64,000 nt of DNA, taken from the NCBI RefSeq assembly GCF_023370115.1, contig NZ_CP097160.1, positions 2,418,001-2,482,000 on the forward strand, in the 5' to 3' direction. A program made the position numbers and the translations under genes. Shown here in pieces: positions 8,763 through 17,321 of the stretch. The notes beneath the pieces are model-generated. The model did not search any database and had not been told where the DNA came from. It worked only from the letters and a program-made list of their open reading frames with translations. Within the stretch, counting starts at the first letter, position 1, and each line of letters opens with the position of its first letter. Source of the DNA: Gulosibacter sediminis (GTDB taxonomy: Bacteria > Actinomycetota > Actinomycetes > Actinomycetales > Microbacteriaceae).

Positions 8763-9644
8763 CTACTTGCTCGAATCCTTCAGGCGCTTGAGCTCGGTCT
8801 TCGGGTCGAAATCGGCCTCGGGCCAGTCGAGTTCCAGGCCGCGCAGGGTGTTCAGCAGCAGGCCCTTCACGAACAGCCGGGAGAACCACTTGCGGTCGGC
8901 GGGCACAATCCACCACGGCGCCTCCGGCGTCGAGGTGCGCTGAATCGCGATCTCGTAGGCCTGCTGGTACTCGTCCCAGAGCTCGCGCTCGTCGATGTCA
9001 CCCGGGTTGTACTTCCAGTGCTTGTCGTCACGCTCGATGCGCTCGCGCAGCCGCTCCTCCTGCTCGTCCTTCGAGATGTGCAGGAACACTTTTACGACCT
9101 TGGTCCCAGCAGCAACTAGCCCGCGCTCGAAGTCGACGATCGCTCCATACCGGCGCTCGATCTCCTCCTCGGGCGCGAGCGAGCGCACGCGCTGCACGAG
9201 CACGTCCTCGTAGTGCGAGCGGTCGAAGACGCCGATGAACCCGGGCTTCGGCACCTGCTTCTCGATGCGCCAGAGGAAGTCATGCGCGAGCTCCTCCTCG
9301 GTCGGGCGCTTGAACGACGCGAGTTGGAGGCCCTGCGGGTCGACCGAGCCGAACACGTGGCGGATGATGCCGCCCTTGCCGGCCGAGTCCATGCCCTGCA
9401 GCACGAACAGCACGCTCGGCGCGTTCGGGTCGTCGGCCCGCGCCTTCGCGTACATGCGCTCCTGCAAGTCAGCGAGTTCCTTGTCGCGCACGGTGAGGAG
9501 TTCCTCACCGATCTCCTTCTCGTTCTTTTTCGCCGTGAAGCCCGGCGTCTCGTCTGGTGCCAGGTCGCCAATCGAGAACTGATCGTCAGTGATTCGCGCG
9601 CGCAGCGCATCCTCGAGGTCGATGTAGTCAGTGATGTCGGCCAT
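8763..9644 (-). CDS. Polyphosphate kinase 2 family protein
   Basis: A 293-residue PPK2-type kinase that transfers phosphate between polyphosphate and nucleotides. The Walker A motif is in VLQGMDSAGKGGIIRHVFG near residue 83, the Walker B region in GFIGVFDRSHYEDVLVQRVR near residue 135, and a lid/Arg region in ERYGAIVDFERGL... EQEERLRERIERDD follows. The single-domain size matches class I or III PPK2, which tend to act on NDP or NMP; the class cannot be settled by eye. No Shine-Dalgarno is visible; TAGGCT (minus strand, 9652-9657) is 7 nt before the ATG, suggesting leaderless transcription. The next gene in the same direction upstream is menD. Confidence 0.88.
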   Translation of the reverse strand: MADITDYIDLEDALRARITDDQFSIGDLAPDETPGFTAKKNEKEIGEELLTVRDKELADLQERMYAKARADDPNAPSVLFVLQGMDSAGKGGIIRHVFGSVDPQGLQLASFKRPTEEELAHDFLWRIEKQVPKPGFIGVFDRSHYEDVLVQRVRSLAPEEEIERRYGAIVDFERGLVAAGTKVVKVFLHISKDEQEERLRERIERDDKHWKYNPGDIDERELWDEYQQAYEIAIQRTSTPEAPWWIVPADRKWFSRLFVKGLLLNTLRGLELDWPEADFDPKTELKRLKDSSK

Positions 9645-9676
9645 GGCACAGAGCCTAGACCCGCGTCACTGGAGCC

Positions 9677-11593
9677 CTACTCGGTGTCGGCGTCGGTTTC
9701 GCCCTGCTCGGCGTCGAGCGGCACCTCGATGACGATGCGCGGCGACGTCTGGTCGGTGAGCGCCTCCTCGAGCTGCGAGCGCGTCGTCGCGCGGCGGTAG
9801 CCCCAGCCGAACGCGTCGGCGATCGCCTCGATATTCACCTCGCGCCCCGTGCGCATGACCCGCTCGAACGCGGCCGCGTCGGCGGTCTCGGCGACCTCGA
9901 GGCCGTCGAAAATCGTGCCACCGCCATCGTTACCAACGATGATCTGCAGCCGCGGCGCATCCTCGCCACCCTGCATGACGAGCAGTGACGAGGCATCGTG
10001 CACGAACGCGAGATCGCCGACGAGCAGGCGCGTCACGCCGGCCCGCGAGCTCAGTTCGTCGCCGTGCTGGCTCGCGTCGGCGACGCCGAGCGCCGTCGCG
10101 ATCGTGCCGTCGATGCCGGCGAGCCCGCGGTTCGCGTGCACGCGCAGCCGCTTGCCGGGCGCGCGGCCGTCGAGATCGCGAATGAGCCGGGATGCGGCGA
10201 CGACCAGCCGGTCGTGCGGCCATGTGTGTCGCCAGATGGCGTCGACGAGCATGTGCCGGTTCACCGGCTCGCGCGAGACGGCGAGCTCCTGCTGGCCGAA
10301 GCGCGCGCGGTCGCGGAAGTCGCGGCTGCGCGAGGCCTCGATGTCGGGCGCCGGGGCGTCCGAGCCCTGCTCGAGCACGAGGGCGCGGGATGCGTCGAGC
10401 CAGCCGGCGAGCATCCGATCGGCCTCGCGGCGCAGCTGAAACATCTCGTCGCTCGCACCGAGCCGCGTCGAACCGAACGCGAGCACCTTGACGTCGTCGA
10501 CGTGCTCGGCCGACTTCGTCGGGCTGAACGCGGGCGCGCCGGGCCGGTTGACCACGATGACCCGCAGGCCGGGCCGCTTCAGCAGCGCCGTCACCTCGCG
10601 GCTCAGGGTCGGATGCCCGACGACGATCGCGAGCTCGAGCCCGTCGCGCAGTCCGGGCACGGTGCTCGCCTCGCCGAGCAACTGCCGGTAGGCGACGACG
10701 AGGTTGCGGCCGAACCGGGCGCCACTCGACACCTCGGCCACGAGCGGCCAGCCGCCCTGGCGCGCGATACGCTCGGCGCTCGGGCCGGCACCGTCGCCCG
10801 CGATGACGATGCCGACGGGCCAGTCGGCCGGGTCGAGCTCGACGATTTCGAGCGGCGTCACACTGTCGTGGGCCGACGCGCGCAGCTTTGCCGGCGCGGC
10901 CTTGTGCTGTTCGATGGTCGCGGTGATCTGCGCCGCAAGCTCGGTGCCGATGCCCCGGCCAAGGATGCGCGCATCGCCACTCTTGCCCGGCCACGCGGCC
11001 TCGGCCGCCTCGAGCTCGGGCGACACCGGCGAGGCGAGCGCCTCGACCCGGCCGCTGAGGTCGGGCACGATGCCCGAGAGCGGTTCGCGGTAGGCGACGT
11101 TGAGGTGCCAGGCCGAGCGCGCCGTCGCGAGTTCCTTGCCCGCCCCCGCCGCGAGCGCGAGGCTCAGCTCACCGCCGTCGGGCGCGCCGAGGGTGGTCGT
11201 GTTGATGAGCGGGCCGAAGATGCCGCTCTGCACCGTGGTCTGGTTCGCGCCCGTGCCGATGAGTTCCTTCGGCCGGTCGCCCGTAAGCGCAATGAGCGGC
11301 ACGCCCGAGTGGTGCGCCTCGAGCATCGCCGGGTGGAGGTTCGCGACCGCCGTGCCCGACGTCGTGATGACCGGCACCGGTCGGCCCGATTCACGCGCGA
11401 GGCCGAGCGCGAAGAACGCGGCGCCACGCTCATCCACTCGCACGTGCAGGCGCACGGCGCGCACCCGCTCGAGCTCGGCCGCGACGAGGGCGAGCGCCTG
11501 CGAGCGCGAGCCAGGGCACACGACAATGTCGCGCACCCCGCCGTTCACCGCCGCGACAAGCAGCTCAACTGCTGCCGCGAGCGCGGCGCTCAC
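9677..11593 (-). CDS. menD: 2-succinyl-5-enolpyruvyl-6-hydroxy-3-cyclohexene-1-carboxylate synthase
   Basis: A 638-residue thiamine diphosphate enzyme that adds the succinyl-semialdehyde unit from 2-oxoglutarate to isochorismate. The N-terminal VVCPGSRSQALALVA and VDERGAAFFALGLA, which holds the catalytic Glu, are MenD hallmarks, followed by TTSGTAVANLHPAMLEA. The TPP-Mg region is LLVGDLAFVHDASSLL near residue 530, ending in NDGGGTIFDGLE. It is slightly longer than the usual 550-580. Its start overlaps the stop of the upstream small membrane protein by 4 bp, so the two are translationally coupled. Confidence 0.95.
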   Translation of the reverse strand: MSAALAAAVELLVAAVNGGVRDIVVCPGSRSQALALVAAELERVRAVRLHVRVDERGAAFFALGLARESGRPVPVITTSGTAVANLHPAMLEAHHSGVPLIALTGDRPKELIGTGANQTTVQSGIFGPLINTTTLGAPDGGELSLALAAGAGKELATARSAWHLNVAYREPLSGIVPDLSGRVEALASPVSPELEAAEAAWPGKSGDARILGRGIGTELAAQITATIEQHKAAPAKLRASAHDSVTPLEIVELDPADWPVGIVIAGDGAGPSAERIARQGGWPLVAEVSSGARFGRNLVVAYRQLLGEASTVPGLRDGLELAIVVGHPTLSREVTALLKRPGLRVIVVNRPGAPAFSPTKSAEHVDDVKVLAFGSTRLGASDEMFQLRREADRMLAGWLDASRALVLEQGSDAPAPDIEASRSRDFRDRARFGQQELAVSREPVNRHMLVDAIWRHTWPHDRLVVAASRLIRDLDGRAPGKRLRVHANRGLAGIDGTIATALGVADASQHGDELSSRAGVTRLLVGDLAFVHDASSLLVMQGGEDAPRLQIIVGNDGGGTIFDGLEVAETADAAAFERVMRTGREVNIEAIADAFGWGYRRATTRSQLEEALTDQTSPRIVIEVPLDAEQGETDADTE

Positions 11594-12060
11594 GAGCGCG
11601 TGCCTTCGGAATCCGAGTCGGGGCCGGTGCCCGGGGCATCGCCGAGGTTGTCGTCACCCTTGCGGGGCTGCTCGTCGTCGGGCTCGATGGTGGGCAGCGC
11701 GCCGGTGTGGTTCGACGGATGCTGGTTCATGCTCGTGCGGCGGGCCTGCTCGATCTCGTCGTCGAGCTTGCGCATCTCGTCTTCGAGCTCGGCGATGCGG
11801 TCGTCGTGCGCCTTGTCGTCGCCGATGCTGCGCAGGTAATCGATGTCGTTGTCGGGCGCGCGCTGGTCGTCGCCCACCGGGCCCTTGCCCATGAAGATCC
11901 AGAGCAGCGGGCCGATCACGGGCAGCAGCAACACGACAACGAGCCAGATTGGCTTGCGGAAAATCCGGGTGCGGTTCGCGTCCGACATCGCGCAGTCGAC
12001 GACTGCGTAGACCGTCAACGCGACGGCGACGACCACTCCGAGAATTATCCAGCGACCCAT
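11590..12060 (-). CDS. Small membrane protein with PLDc_N-type transmembrane hairpin
   Basis: A 156-residue protein with two transmembrane segments, residues 3-24 (IILGVVVAVALTVYAVVDCA) and about 38-57 (KPIWLVVVLLLPVIGPLLWI), followed by a charged, likely cytoplasmic tail. The pattern WLVVVLLLPVIGPLLWIFMG matches the PLDc_N / phospholipase D nuclease N-terminal domain found in many small actinobacterial proteins with no catalytic part. The tail contains a probable short coiled coil (RIAELEDEMRKLDDEIEQAR). It precedes menD with a 4-bp overlap. TAGGAT at 12069-12074 (minus strand) is 8 nt before the ATG. Function unknown; the coupling hints at a role near membrane-bound quinone synthesis. Confidence 0.8.
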   Translation of the reverse strand: MGRWIILGVVVAVALTVYAVVDCAMSDANRTRIFRKPIWLVVVLLLPVIGPLLWIFMGKGPVGDDQRAPDNDIDYLRSIGDDKAHDDRIAELEDEMRKLDDEIEQARRTSMNQHPSNHTGALPTIEPDDEQPRKGDDNLGDAPGTGPDSDSEGTRS

Positions 12061-12126
12061 ACCCGTAGATCCTACCTTCGCGAGCCTGACGAACCGTCAG
12101 AGCCGGGGATTCGTAGACTGGTTGTG

Positions 12127-12543
12127 ATGAAGACTTCACGCGCCTGGATCATCTACACGGTCGTTCGCCTGCTCGCTTTCGCGGTGCCGTTCATGCTCGT
12201 CATGCTGCTGCTGCCGACCGTGCAATGGAATTGGCTGATCGCCGTGGTGGTCGCCTCCGTCATCGGCTTCCTCGTGTCGCTGCTGTTCCTGCGCTCCGAG
12301 CGGCTCGCGATCGGCGGCGCGATCATGCAGCAGCGCGAAGGTCGCGTCGTCGGGGCGGATGCCGAGGCCGAGGATGCGGTGCTCGACGAGCAGGAGCACG
12401 AGCAGTCGGATGAGGTGGCCGAGTCGGAGGCTCCCGCCGACGACGCCGAGGCAGCGACCGCCTCCGAGTCGGACGCCACCCCGGAAACGACCGAGGCCGC
12501 CGATCTCGAAGAGACCGACGACCCCGGAGAGCCGGCCAAGTAG
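12127..12543 (+). CDS. DUF4229-like two-TM membrane protein
   Basis: A 138-residue protein starting MKTSRAWIIYTVVRLLAFA with two transmembrane helices (about residues 8-30 and 35-57) and a long acidic tail rich in Glu, Asp, Ala and Thr from residue 85 to the end. The N-terminal part matches the DUF4229 pattern common next to menaquinone genes in Actinobacteria. The ATG is 7 nt after TAGACT (12114-12119), again leaderless, and diverges from the PLDc_N gene across 66 bp. It faces menA tail to tail with 3 bp between. No function is known; the tail's acidity suggests an interaction surface. Confidence 0.75.
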   Translation: MKTSRAWIIYTVVRLLAFAVPFMLVMLLLPTVQWNWLIAVVVASVIGFLVSLLFLRSERLAIGGAIMQQREGRVVGADAEAEDAVLDEQEHEQSDEVAESEAPADDAEAATASESDATPETTEAADLEETDDPGEPAK

Positions 12544-12546
12544 GGC

Positions 12547-13521
12547 TTAGCCGAGGTAGTCCGGCACCACCGCCGGCGTGATGTTCGGCACGATGATGCC
12601 GATCGCCATGATGATCGCCCATGCGAACGAGCCGAGCGACGTCAGCTTGAGCGCGAGAATCAGGTCGCGCGGGCTCTCCGAAGTCGACGTGATCACGACG
12701 GCGGGGCCGAGAATCAACAGCGTGAACAGCGCGAAGCCCGACAGCGGGTAGACGAGCATGAACATGATCGTCGCGACGAACGGGGCGAGCGCGAAGACGC
12801 CGAAGAAGATGCGGCCCGTGCCCCGGCCGACGAGCACGGCGAGGGTGCGCTTGCTCGCGAGGCGGTCTTGCTCGAGGTCGCGCAGGTTGTTCACCATGAG
12901 CACGGCGCAGGCGAACAGGCCGGCGGCGACGCCGAGTACCCAGGCGTTCGACGGTACGAAGAGCACCTGCACGTAGGCGGTGCCGGCGGTCGCGACTAGG
13001 CCGAAGAAGATGAAGACGAAGACCTCGCCGAGGCCCGCGTAGCCGTACGGGCGCTTGCCGCCGGTGTAGAACCAGGCGGCGAGAATCGCGAGCACGCCGA
13101 TGGCGAGCAGCCACCACTGCCCGGTGCGCACGACGAGGAACAGGCCAGCGACCGCCGCGAGGCCGAAGAAGAAGAACGCGAGGTTGCGCACCTGCTTCGG
13201 GTCGACGCCGCCGCCACCCGTGAGCCGGGCCGGGCCGACGCGTACGTCGTCGGTTCCGCGAACACCGTCGGAGTAGTCGTTCGCGTAGTTCACGCCGATC
13301 TGCAGGAACAGCGCCACCGCGAGCGCGGCGAGCGCCCGCACCCAGTGAAACTCACCGGGCTGCGCGCTCACGGCCGAGGCGAAGCCGAGCAGCACGGGCG
13401 ACACGGCGAGCGGCAGGGTGCGCAGCCGCGCCCCGGAAATCCAATCGCGCAGGGTCACGCTGCGCGCGTTCGCCTGCTTTCGCGGTTGCTGGGTGGGATT
13501 GCTGCGTTTCTGTTTGGCCAC
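12547..13521 (-). CDS. menA: 1,4-dihydroxy-2-naphthoate polyprenyltransferase
   Basis: A 324-residue integral membrane UbiA-family enzyme that joins the polyprenyl tail to DHNA. The first Asp motif is in GVNYANDYSDGVRGTDD near residue 80 (NxxxDxxxD) and the second is in MVNNLRDLEQDRLASKRT near residue 207. About nine hydrophobic segments are seen. The GTG start has no Shine-Dalgarno; TAGAAT (minus strand, 13528-13533) lies 6 nt upstream and overlaps the stop codon of menE, so menA may have its own leaderless promoter inside the men operon. Confidence 0.94.
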   Translation of the reverse strand: MAKQKRSNPTQQPRKQANARSVTLRDWISGARLRTLPLAVSPVLLGFASAVSAQPGEFHWVRALAALAVALFLQIGVNYANDYSDGVRGTDDVRVGPARLTGGGGVDPKQVRNLAFFFFGLAAVAGLFLVVRTGQWWLLAIGVLAILAAWFYTGGKRPYGYAGLGEVFVFIFFGLVATAGTAYVQVLFVPSNAWVLGVAAGLFACAVLMVNNLRDLEQDRLASKRTLAVLVGRGTGRIFFGVFALAPFVATIMFMLVYPLSGFALFTLLILGPAVVITSTSESPRDLILALKLTSLGSFAWAIIMAIGIIVPNITPAVVPDYLG

Positions 13522-13530
13522 CCAGTGATT

Positions 13531-14799
13531 CTAAGTCGCCTCGGCTTCGTGCCGACGCGCAAGCGACTCCGCGAGCTCGCGCAGCGCGCGCCGGTCGGGT
13601 TTTCCGCTCGCGAGCCGCGGCAGTTCGGGGATGCGCGCGGTGAGCGCCGGGCGTGCGGCCGCACCAAACGGCGTGAGCGCCAAACGGATGCGCTGCCAGC
13701 GAGCATCCCCGCCCGCGTCGAGCGCCGGCTCGCCCACCGCAGGGTCGGCAGCGAGCAACGCGACGCGCTGGCCCCACTCGTGGCTCGGCACGGCGACGGC
13801 GACGACCTCGTCGAAGCTGCCGGCGGAGCTCGCGGCGAGCGTGACCTCGTCGAGATTCACCTTGACGCCGCCCGAGATGATCACGCTGTCGAAACGACCC
13901 GTCACGGCGATCGTGCCGGTCGCCTCGGCGTCGAGTCCGAGCGCCCAGGGCCCGTCGCCGCTCACGGTGCCGGCGTCGCCCGTGCGATACCAGCGGTCGC
14001 CGGCCTCGTCGGTGACGAAGGCCCGGGTGGTGCGCTCGGGGTCGCCGAGGTACCCGAGCGCGAGCGACGGCGAAGCGACCCAGAGCTCGCCGTCGACCTC
14101 GCGCATCCGCACTCCGGGCAGCGGCTGCGCGTTGTACGCGGCGCCGCCGCTCGTCTCGCTCGAGCCGTACGTCGTCGTGACCGGCCAGCCGAGCCTGCGC
14201 GCCTCGGCGAGCAGCTCGGGCGGCGTCGCCTGCCCACCGACGAGGATGCCGTCGAAGCGCGCGAGCGCGGCCGCGACCCGCGCATCCGACCGCGCCGTGT
14301 CGACGAGCCGCCGCAGTTGCACGGGCACGAGCGACACGTAGCGCCGCGCCCCGGTCAGCCGGGCGGCGTCGGCGACGAAGCCCTCGGGCGTGAAGTGCTC
14401 GCCCGAGGCGATGACGGGCTCGCTGCCGGCGACGATCGAGCGCACGAGCACCTGCGCGCCCGCGATGTAGTGTGCGGGCAGCGTGAGCAGCCACTGCTCG
14501 CCGCCCGCCTCGGCCCCGCCGAGGCGAAGGTGCGTCGCGCGCGCCCCGGCGAGGAGCCCCTCGGCCGTGAGCAGCACGCGCTTCGGCGCGGCGGTCGAAC
14601 CACTCGTCTCGATCACGAGGGCAACGTCGTCCGGCACGGTCGCGCCGCGCAGCTCGTCGCTCGGCCCCGACCAGCCGGCCGGGCGCGGCAGCAGCGCCGG
14701 CCCCTCGCCCGCGAGCGCCGCGCGCAACTGGGCGAAGAACTCGGCGGTGTCGTCAACCGCGACCTCGCGCAGCTCGCGCGAGCCGAGCATCCGGCCCAT
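13531..14799 (-). CDS. menE: o-Succinylbenzoate-CoA ligase
   Basis: A 422-residue ANL-superfamily ligase that activates o-succinylbenzoate with ATP and CoA. The P-loop-like motif is ALVIETSGSTAAPKRVLLTA near residue 83, and the adenylate-forming signatures TTTYGSSETSGGAAYN (near 210), WYRTGDAGTV (near 270) and DSVIISGGVKVNLDEVT (near 300) follow; a late Lys in LASGKPDRRALREL is the catalytic Lys region. It is shorter than the usual 450-490, with a compact N-terminus. Its ATG overlaps the TAA of menB by one base, so the two are co-translated. Confidence 0.92.
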   Translation of the reverse strand: MGRMLGSRELREVAVDDTAEFFAQLRAALAGEGPALLPRPAGWSGPSDELRGATVPDDVALVIETSGSTAAPKRVLLTAEGLLAGARATHLRLGGAEAGGEQWLLTLPAHYIAGAQVLVRSIVAGSEPVIASGEHFTPEGFVADAARLTGARRYVSLVPVQLRRLVDTARSDARVAAALARFDGILVGGQATPPELLAEARRLGWPVTTTYGSSETSGGAAYNAQPLPGVRMREVDGELWVASPSLALGYLGDPERTTRAFVTDEAGDRWYRTGDAGTVSGDGPWALGLDAEATGTIAVTGRFDSVIISGGVKVNLDEVTLAASSAGSFDEVVAVAVPSHEWGQRVALLAADPAVGEPALDAGGDARWQRIRLALTPFGAAARPALTARIPELPRLASGKPDRRALRELAESLARRHEAEAT

Positions 14800-15710
14800 T
14801 AGTAGTACCAGGGGTACGGCGCCCAGTCGGGGTCGCGCTTCTGCAGAAACGCGTCGCGGCCCTCGACGGCCTCGTCGGTCATGTACCCGAGCCGCGTCGC
14901 CTCGCCGGCGAAGAGCTGCTGGCCGACGAGCCCGTCGTCCTGCAGGTTCATGGCGTACTTGAGCATGCGGATGGCCGTGGGCGACTTCGTGAGGATCGTC
15001 TCGGCCATGCTCAGGGCCTCGGTCTCGAGCTCGGCGTGGGGCACAACACGGTTCACGGCGCCAACCTCGTAGCCGCGCTGCGCGTCGTATTCCTCGGCGA
15101 GAAAGAACGCCTCGCGGGCGAACTTCTGGCCGACCTGCTTCGCAAAGTAGGCCGAGCCGTAGCCGGCATCGAACGAGCCGACGTTCGCGTCGGTCTGCTT
15201 GAACATCGCGTGCTCGCGCGAGGCGATCGTGAGGTCGGTGACGACGTAGAGCGAGTGCCCGCCGCCAGCCGCCCAGCCGTTGACGACCGAGATGACGACC
15301 TTCGGCATGAAGCGAATAAGTCGCTGTACCTCGAGAATGTGCAGGCGGCCCGCGCGCGCCTTGTCGACCGAGTCGGCCGTCTCGCCCTCGGCGTACTGGT
15401 AGCCGTCGCGGCCGCGGATGCGCTGGTCACCACCCGAGCAGAAGGCGTAGCCGCCATCCTTCGGGCTCGGGCCGTTGCCGGTGAGCAGCACGACGCCGAC
15501 GCGCGGGTTCTGGCGGGCGTCGTCGAGCGCAGTGTAGAGCTCGTCGACAGTCTTCGGGCGGAACGCGTTGCGCACCTCGGGGCGGTCGATCGCGACGCGC
15601 GCGATGCGGCCGGTCGTGTCGATGTGGTACGTGATGTCGGTGAAATCGAACTGCGACACCCGCTGCCAGCGCGACGGGTCGAAGACGTCAGAAACCTGCT
15701 CGGTAGTCAT
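14799..15710 (-). CDS. menB: 1,4-dihydroxy-2-naphthoyl-CoA synthase
   Basis: A 303-residue crotonase-fold enzyme that closes the second ring to give DHNA-CoA. Typical MenB blocks: RVAIDRPEVRNAFRPKTVDEL near residue 38 with the substrate-binding Arg, GYAFCSGGDQRIRG near residue 88, VVNGWAAGGGHSLYVVTDLT near residue 150 and the oxyanion/catalytic segment NVGSFDAGYGSAYFA near residue 185. It ends PYPWYY, as many MenB proteins do. The ATG follows TACGGT (minus strand, 15717-15722) by 6 nt; leaderless. It heads the menB-menE-menA run. Confidence 0.96.
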   Translation of the reverse strand: MTTEQVSDVFDPSRWQRVSQFDFTDITYHIDTTGRIARVAIDRPEVRNAFRPKTVDELYTALDDARQNPRVGVVLLTGNGPSPKDGGYAFCSGGDQRIRGRDGYQYAEGETADSVDKARAGRLHILEVQRLIRFMPKVVISVVNGWAAGGGHSLYVVTDLTIASREHAMFKQTDANVGSFDAGYGSAYFAKQVGQKFAREAFFLAEEYDAQRGYEVGAVNRVVPHAELETEALSMAETILTKSPTAIRMLKYAMNLQDDGLVGQQLFAGEATRLGYMTDEAVEGRDAFLQKRDPDWAPYPWYY

Positions 15711-15737
15711 ATGACCACCGTAGTCGCCCGCTGCGGG

Positions 15738-16181
15738 CTACCAGTTGATGGGGGCGTCGGGCAGCGTGCCGCCGTTAATGATGAACTGCAGGATCGTATT
15801 GAGCACGAGCCACGCGGGCGCCGCGCCGACGATGAAGCTGCAGATGAAGGCGAAGATGCCGGTCGCGCGGCCCGACTTGAAGAAGATCGCGTAGAGCGAC
15901 GCGGTGATCGACACGAAGCCGAGCGAACCCGCGATAAGCAGCCACATCTGCAGCTCGAACTGGCGGCCGATGCCGAAGAAGTTGAAGAGGTAGAGGCCCG
16001 TGATGATGTCGGCGGCGAGCGTCAGCACGGCGCCAAACATCGCCCAGTGGCCGACGCGCCAGCTGAGCGGGTTGAGCATCTGGTCGACCCACGGCAGCGG
16101 CACCACGGTGGCATGCCGGTACGAGGGGTCGCGGTCGCGCTTGCGGCGCGGGCCGCGAGCGACGCTCTGCTCGATCGCCAT
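15738..16181 (-). CDS. Four-TM membrane protein of unknown function in the men cluster
   Basis: A 147-residue protein with a basic N-terminus (RGPRRKRDRDP) and four hydrophobic helices, at about residues 43-63, 72-95, 98-115 and 118-140. No catalytic motif is recognised. It sits between menB and menC on the minus strand, 27 bp downstream-facing of menB's promoter. The start at ATG 16181 has a GGA 6 nt before it; an upstream Met would add about 20 unlikely residues. The location suggests a membrane partner for quinone synthesis or transport, but this is only inference from position. Confidence 0.7.
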   Translation of the reverse strand: MAIEQSVARGPRRKRDRDPSYRHATVVPLPWVDQMLNPLSWRVGHWAMFGAVLTLAADIITGLYLFNFFGIGRQFELQMWLLIAGSLGFVSITASLYAIFFKSGRATGIFAFICSFIVGAAPAWLVLNTILQFIINGGTLPDAPINW

Positions 16182-16286
16182 TCGATTCCGTTCGGGCTGG
16201 TAGGGATGTGACTGTTGATTAGTGTAGTGCGCGCTGGCCGGGCAGTTCATTCGGCGCCGCGCCGCCGGGCGCGCGAAGATGGGCAC

Positions 16287-17309
16287 ATGCCTGCCCCCAT
16301 CGTGCCCCTCGACGATCTCCTCGCCCGCGCCCACATCGTGTCGCTGCCGCTCAACACGAAGTTCCGCGGCGTGACCCACCGCGAGGCGGCGCTCATCGAG
16401 GGCACCGCCGAGGTCGCGGGCCAGCCCGTGTGGAGCGAGTTCTCGCCGTTCCTCGAGTACGGCCCCGCCGAGGCGTCGACCTGGCTGGCCGCGGCAATCG
16501 AGTACGGCTTCTCGCCCACCCTCGACCGCCGCACTTCGGGCTCGGTGCCGGTGAACGCGACGGTGCCAGCGGTCGCCGCCGAGCGCGTCGCCGAGGTGCT
16601 CGCGCGCTACGACGGCTGCGAGGTCGTCAAGGTGAAGGTCGCCGAGCGCGGTCAGTCGCTCGCCGACGACCTCGCGCGGCTCGAGGCGGTGCGGGGCGCT
16701 GCGCCCGATGCTCGCCTCCGCATCGATGCGAACGCGGGCTGGTCGGTGGCCGAGGCCACGACGGCCCTGCGCACCCTTGCCGACGCCGGCTTCGAGTTCG
16801 AGTACGCCGAGCAGCCGGTCGCGACGATCGAGGAGCTCGTGCGGCTGCGGGAGGCCCTCGCGGGCGGCCCGGCCGCACGCATCCGCATCGCCGCCGACGA
16901 GCTCGTGCGCAAGGCGAGCGACCCGCTCCAAGTCGCCCGCTCGGGCGCCGCCGACCACCTCGTCGTCAAGGCCCAGCCACTCGGCGGGGTGAGCCGCGCG
17001 GCCGAGATCGTGCGCGCATCCGGTCTCACCGCGACCGTGTCGAGCGCCCTCGACACCTCGGTGGGCATCGTCATGGGCGCGCAGCTCGCGGCGCTGTTGC
17101 CCGAGCCCGTATTCGCCGCGGGCCTCGGCACGGTCTCGCTCTTCGCCGACGAGGTGAGCGAGCCGCGGCGCCCCGTCGGCGGCCGCATCTCGCTCGCCCC
17201 GGTCGTGCCCGACGAAGCCGCGCTACGCACGAACGCCGCCCCGAAGGAGCGGCGTTCGTGGTGGTTCGAGCGGATGCGCGAGTGCTACGCGCGGCTCGAG
17301 GCCAAGTAA
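16287..17309 (+). CDS. menC: o-Succinylbenzoate synthase
   Basis: A 340-residue enolase-superfamily enzyme that dehydrates SHCHC to o-succinylbenzoate. The catalytic Lys pair is in EVVKVKVAERG near residue 113; the metal ligands are Asp in RLRIDANAGWS (near 148), Glu in FEYAEQPVATIEEL (near 174) and Asp in RIAADELVRKA (near 206); the second acid/base Lys is in DHLVVKAQPLGG near residue 230. All are intact. The start at MPAPIVPLDD fits the short actinobacterial OSBS type; an upstream TTG is in frame but unlikely. It ends 12 bp from the end of ccsB, tail to tail. Confidence 0.93.
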   Translation: MPAPIVPLDDLLARAHIVSLPLNTKFRGVTHREAALIEGTAEVAGQPVWSEFSPFLEYGPAEASTWLAAAIEYGFSPTLDRRTSGSVPVNATVPAVAAERVAEVLARYDGCEVVKVKVAERGQSLADDLARLEAVRGAAPDARLRIDANAGWSVAEATTALRTLADAGFEFEYAEQPVATIEELVRLREALAGGPAARIRIAADELVRKASDPLQVARSGAADHLVVKAQPLGGVSRAAEIVRASGLTATVSSALDTSVGIVMGAQLAALLPEPVFAAGLGTVSLFADEVSEPRRPVGGRISLAPVVPDEAALRTNAAPKERRSWWFERMRECYARLEAK

Positions 17310-17321
17310 CTTCTCGGCGGC

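Noticed and set aside
16182-16958. Long N-terminal extension of the four-TM protein
   Set aside because: The extra 259 codons are antisense to menC; the usual start near 16181 gives a normal membrane protein.
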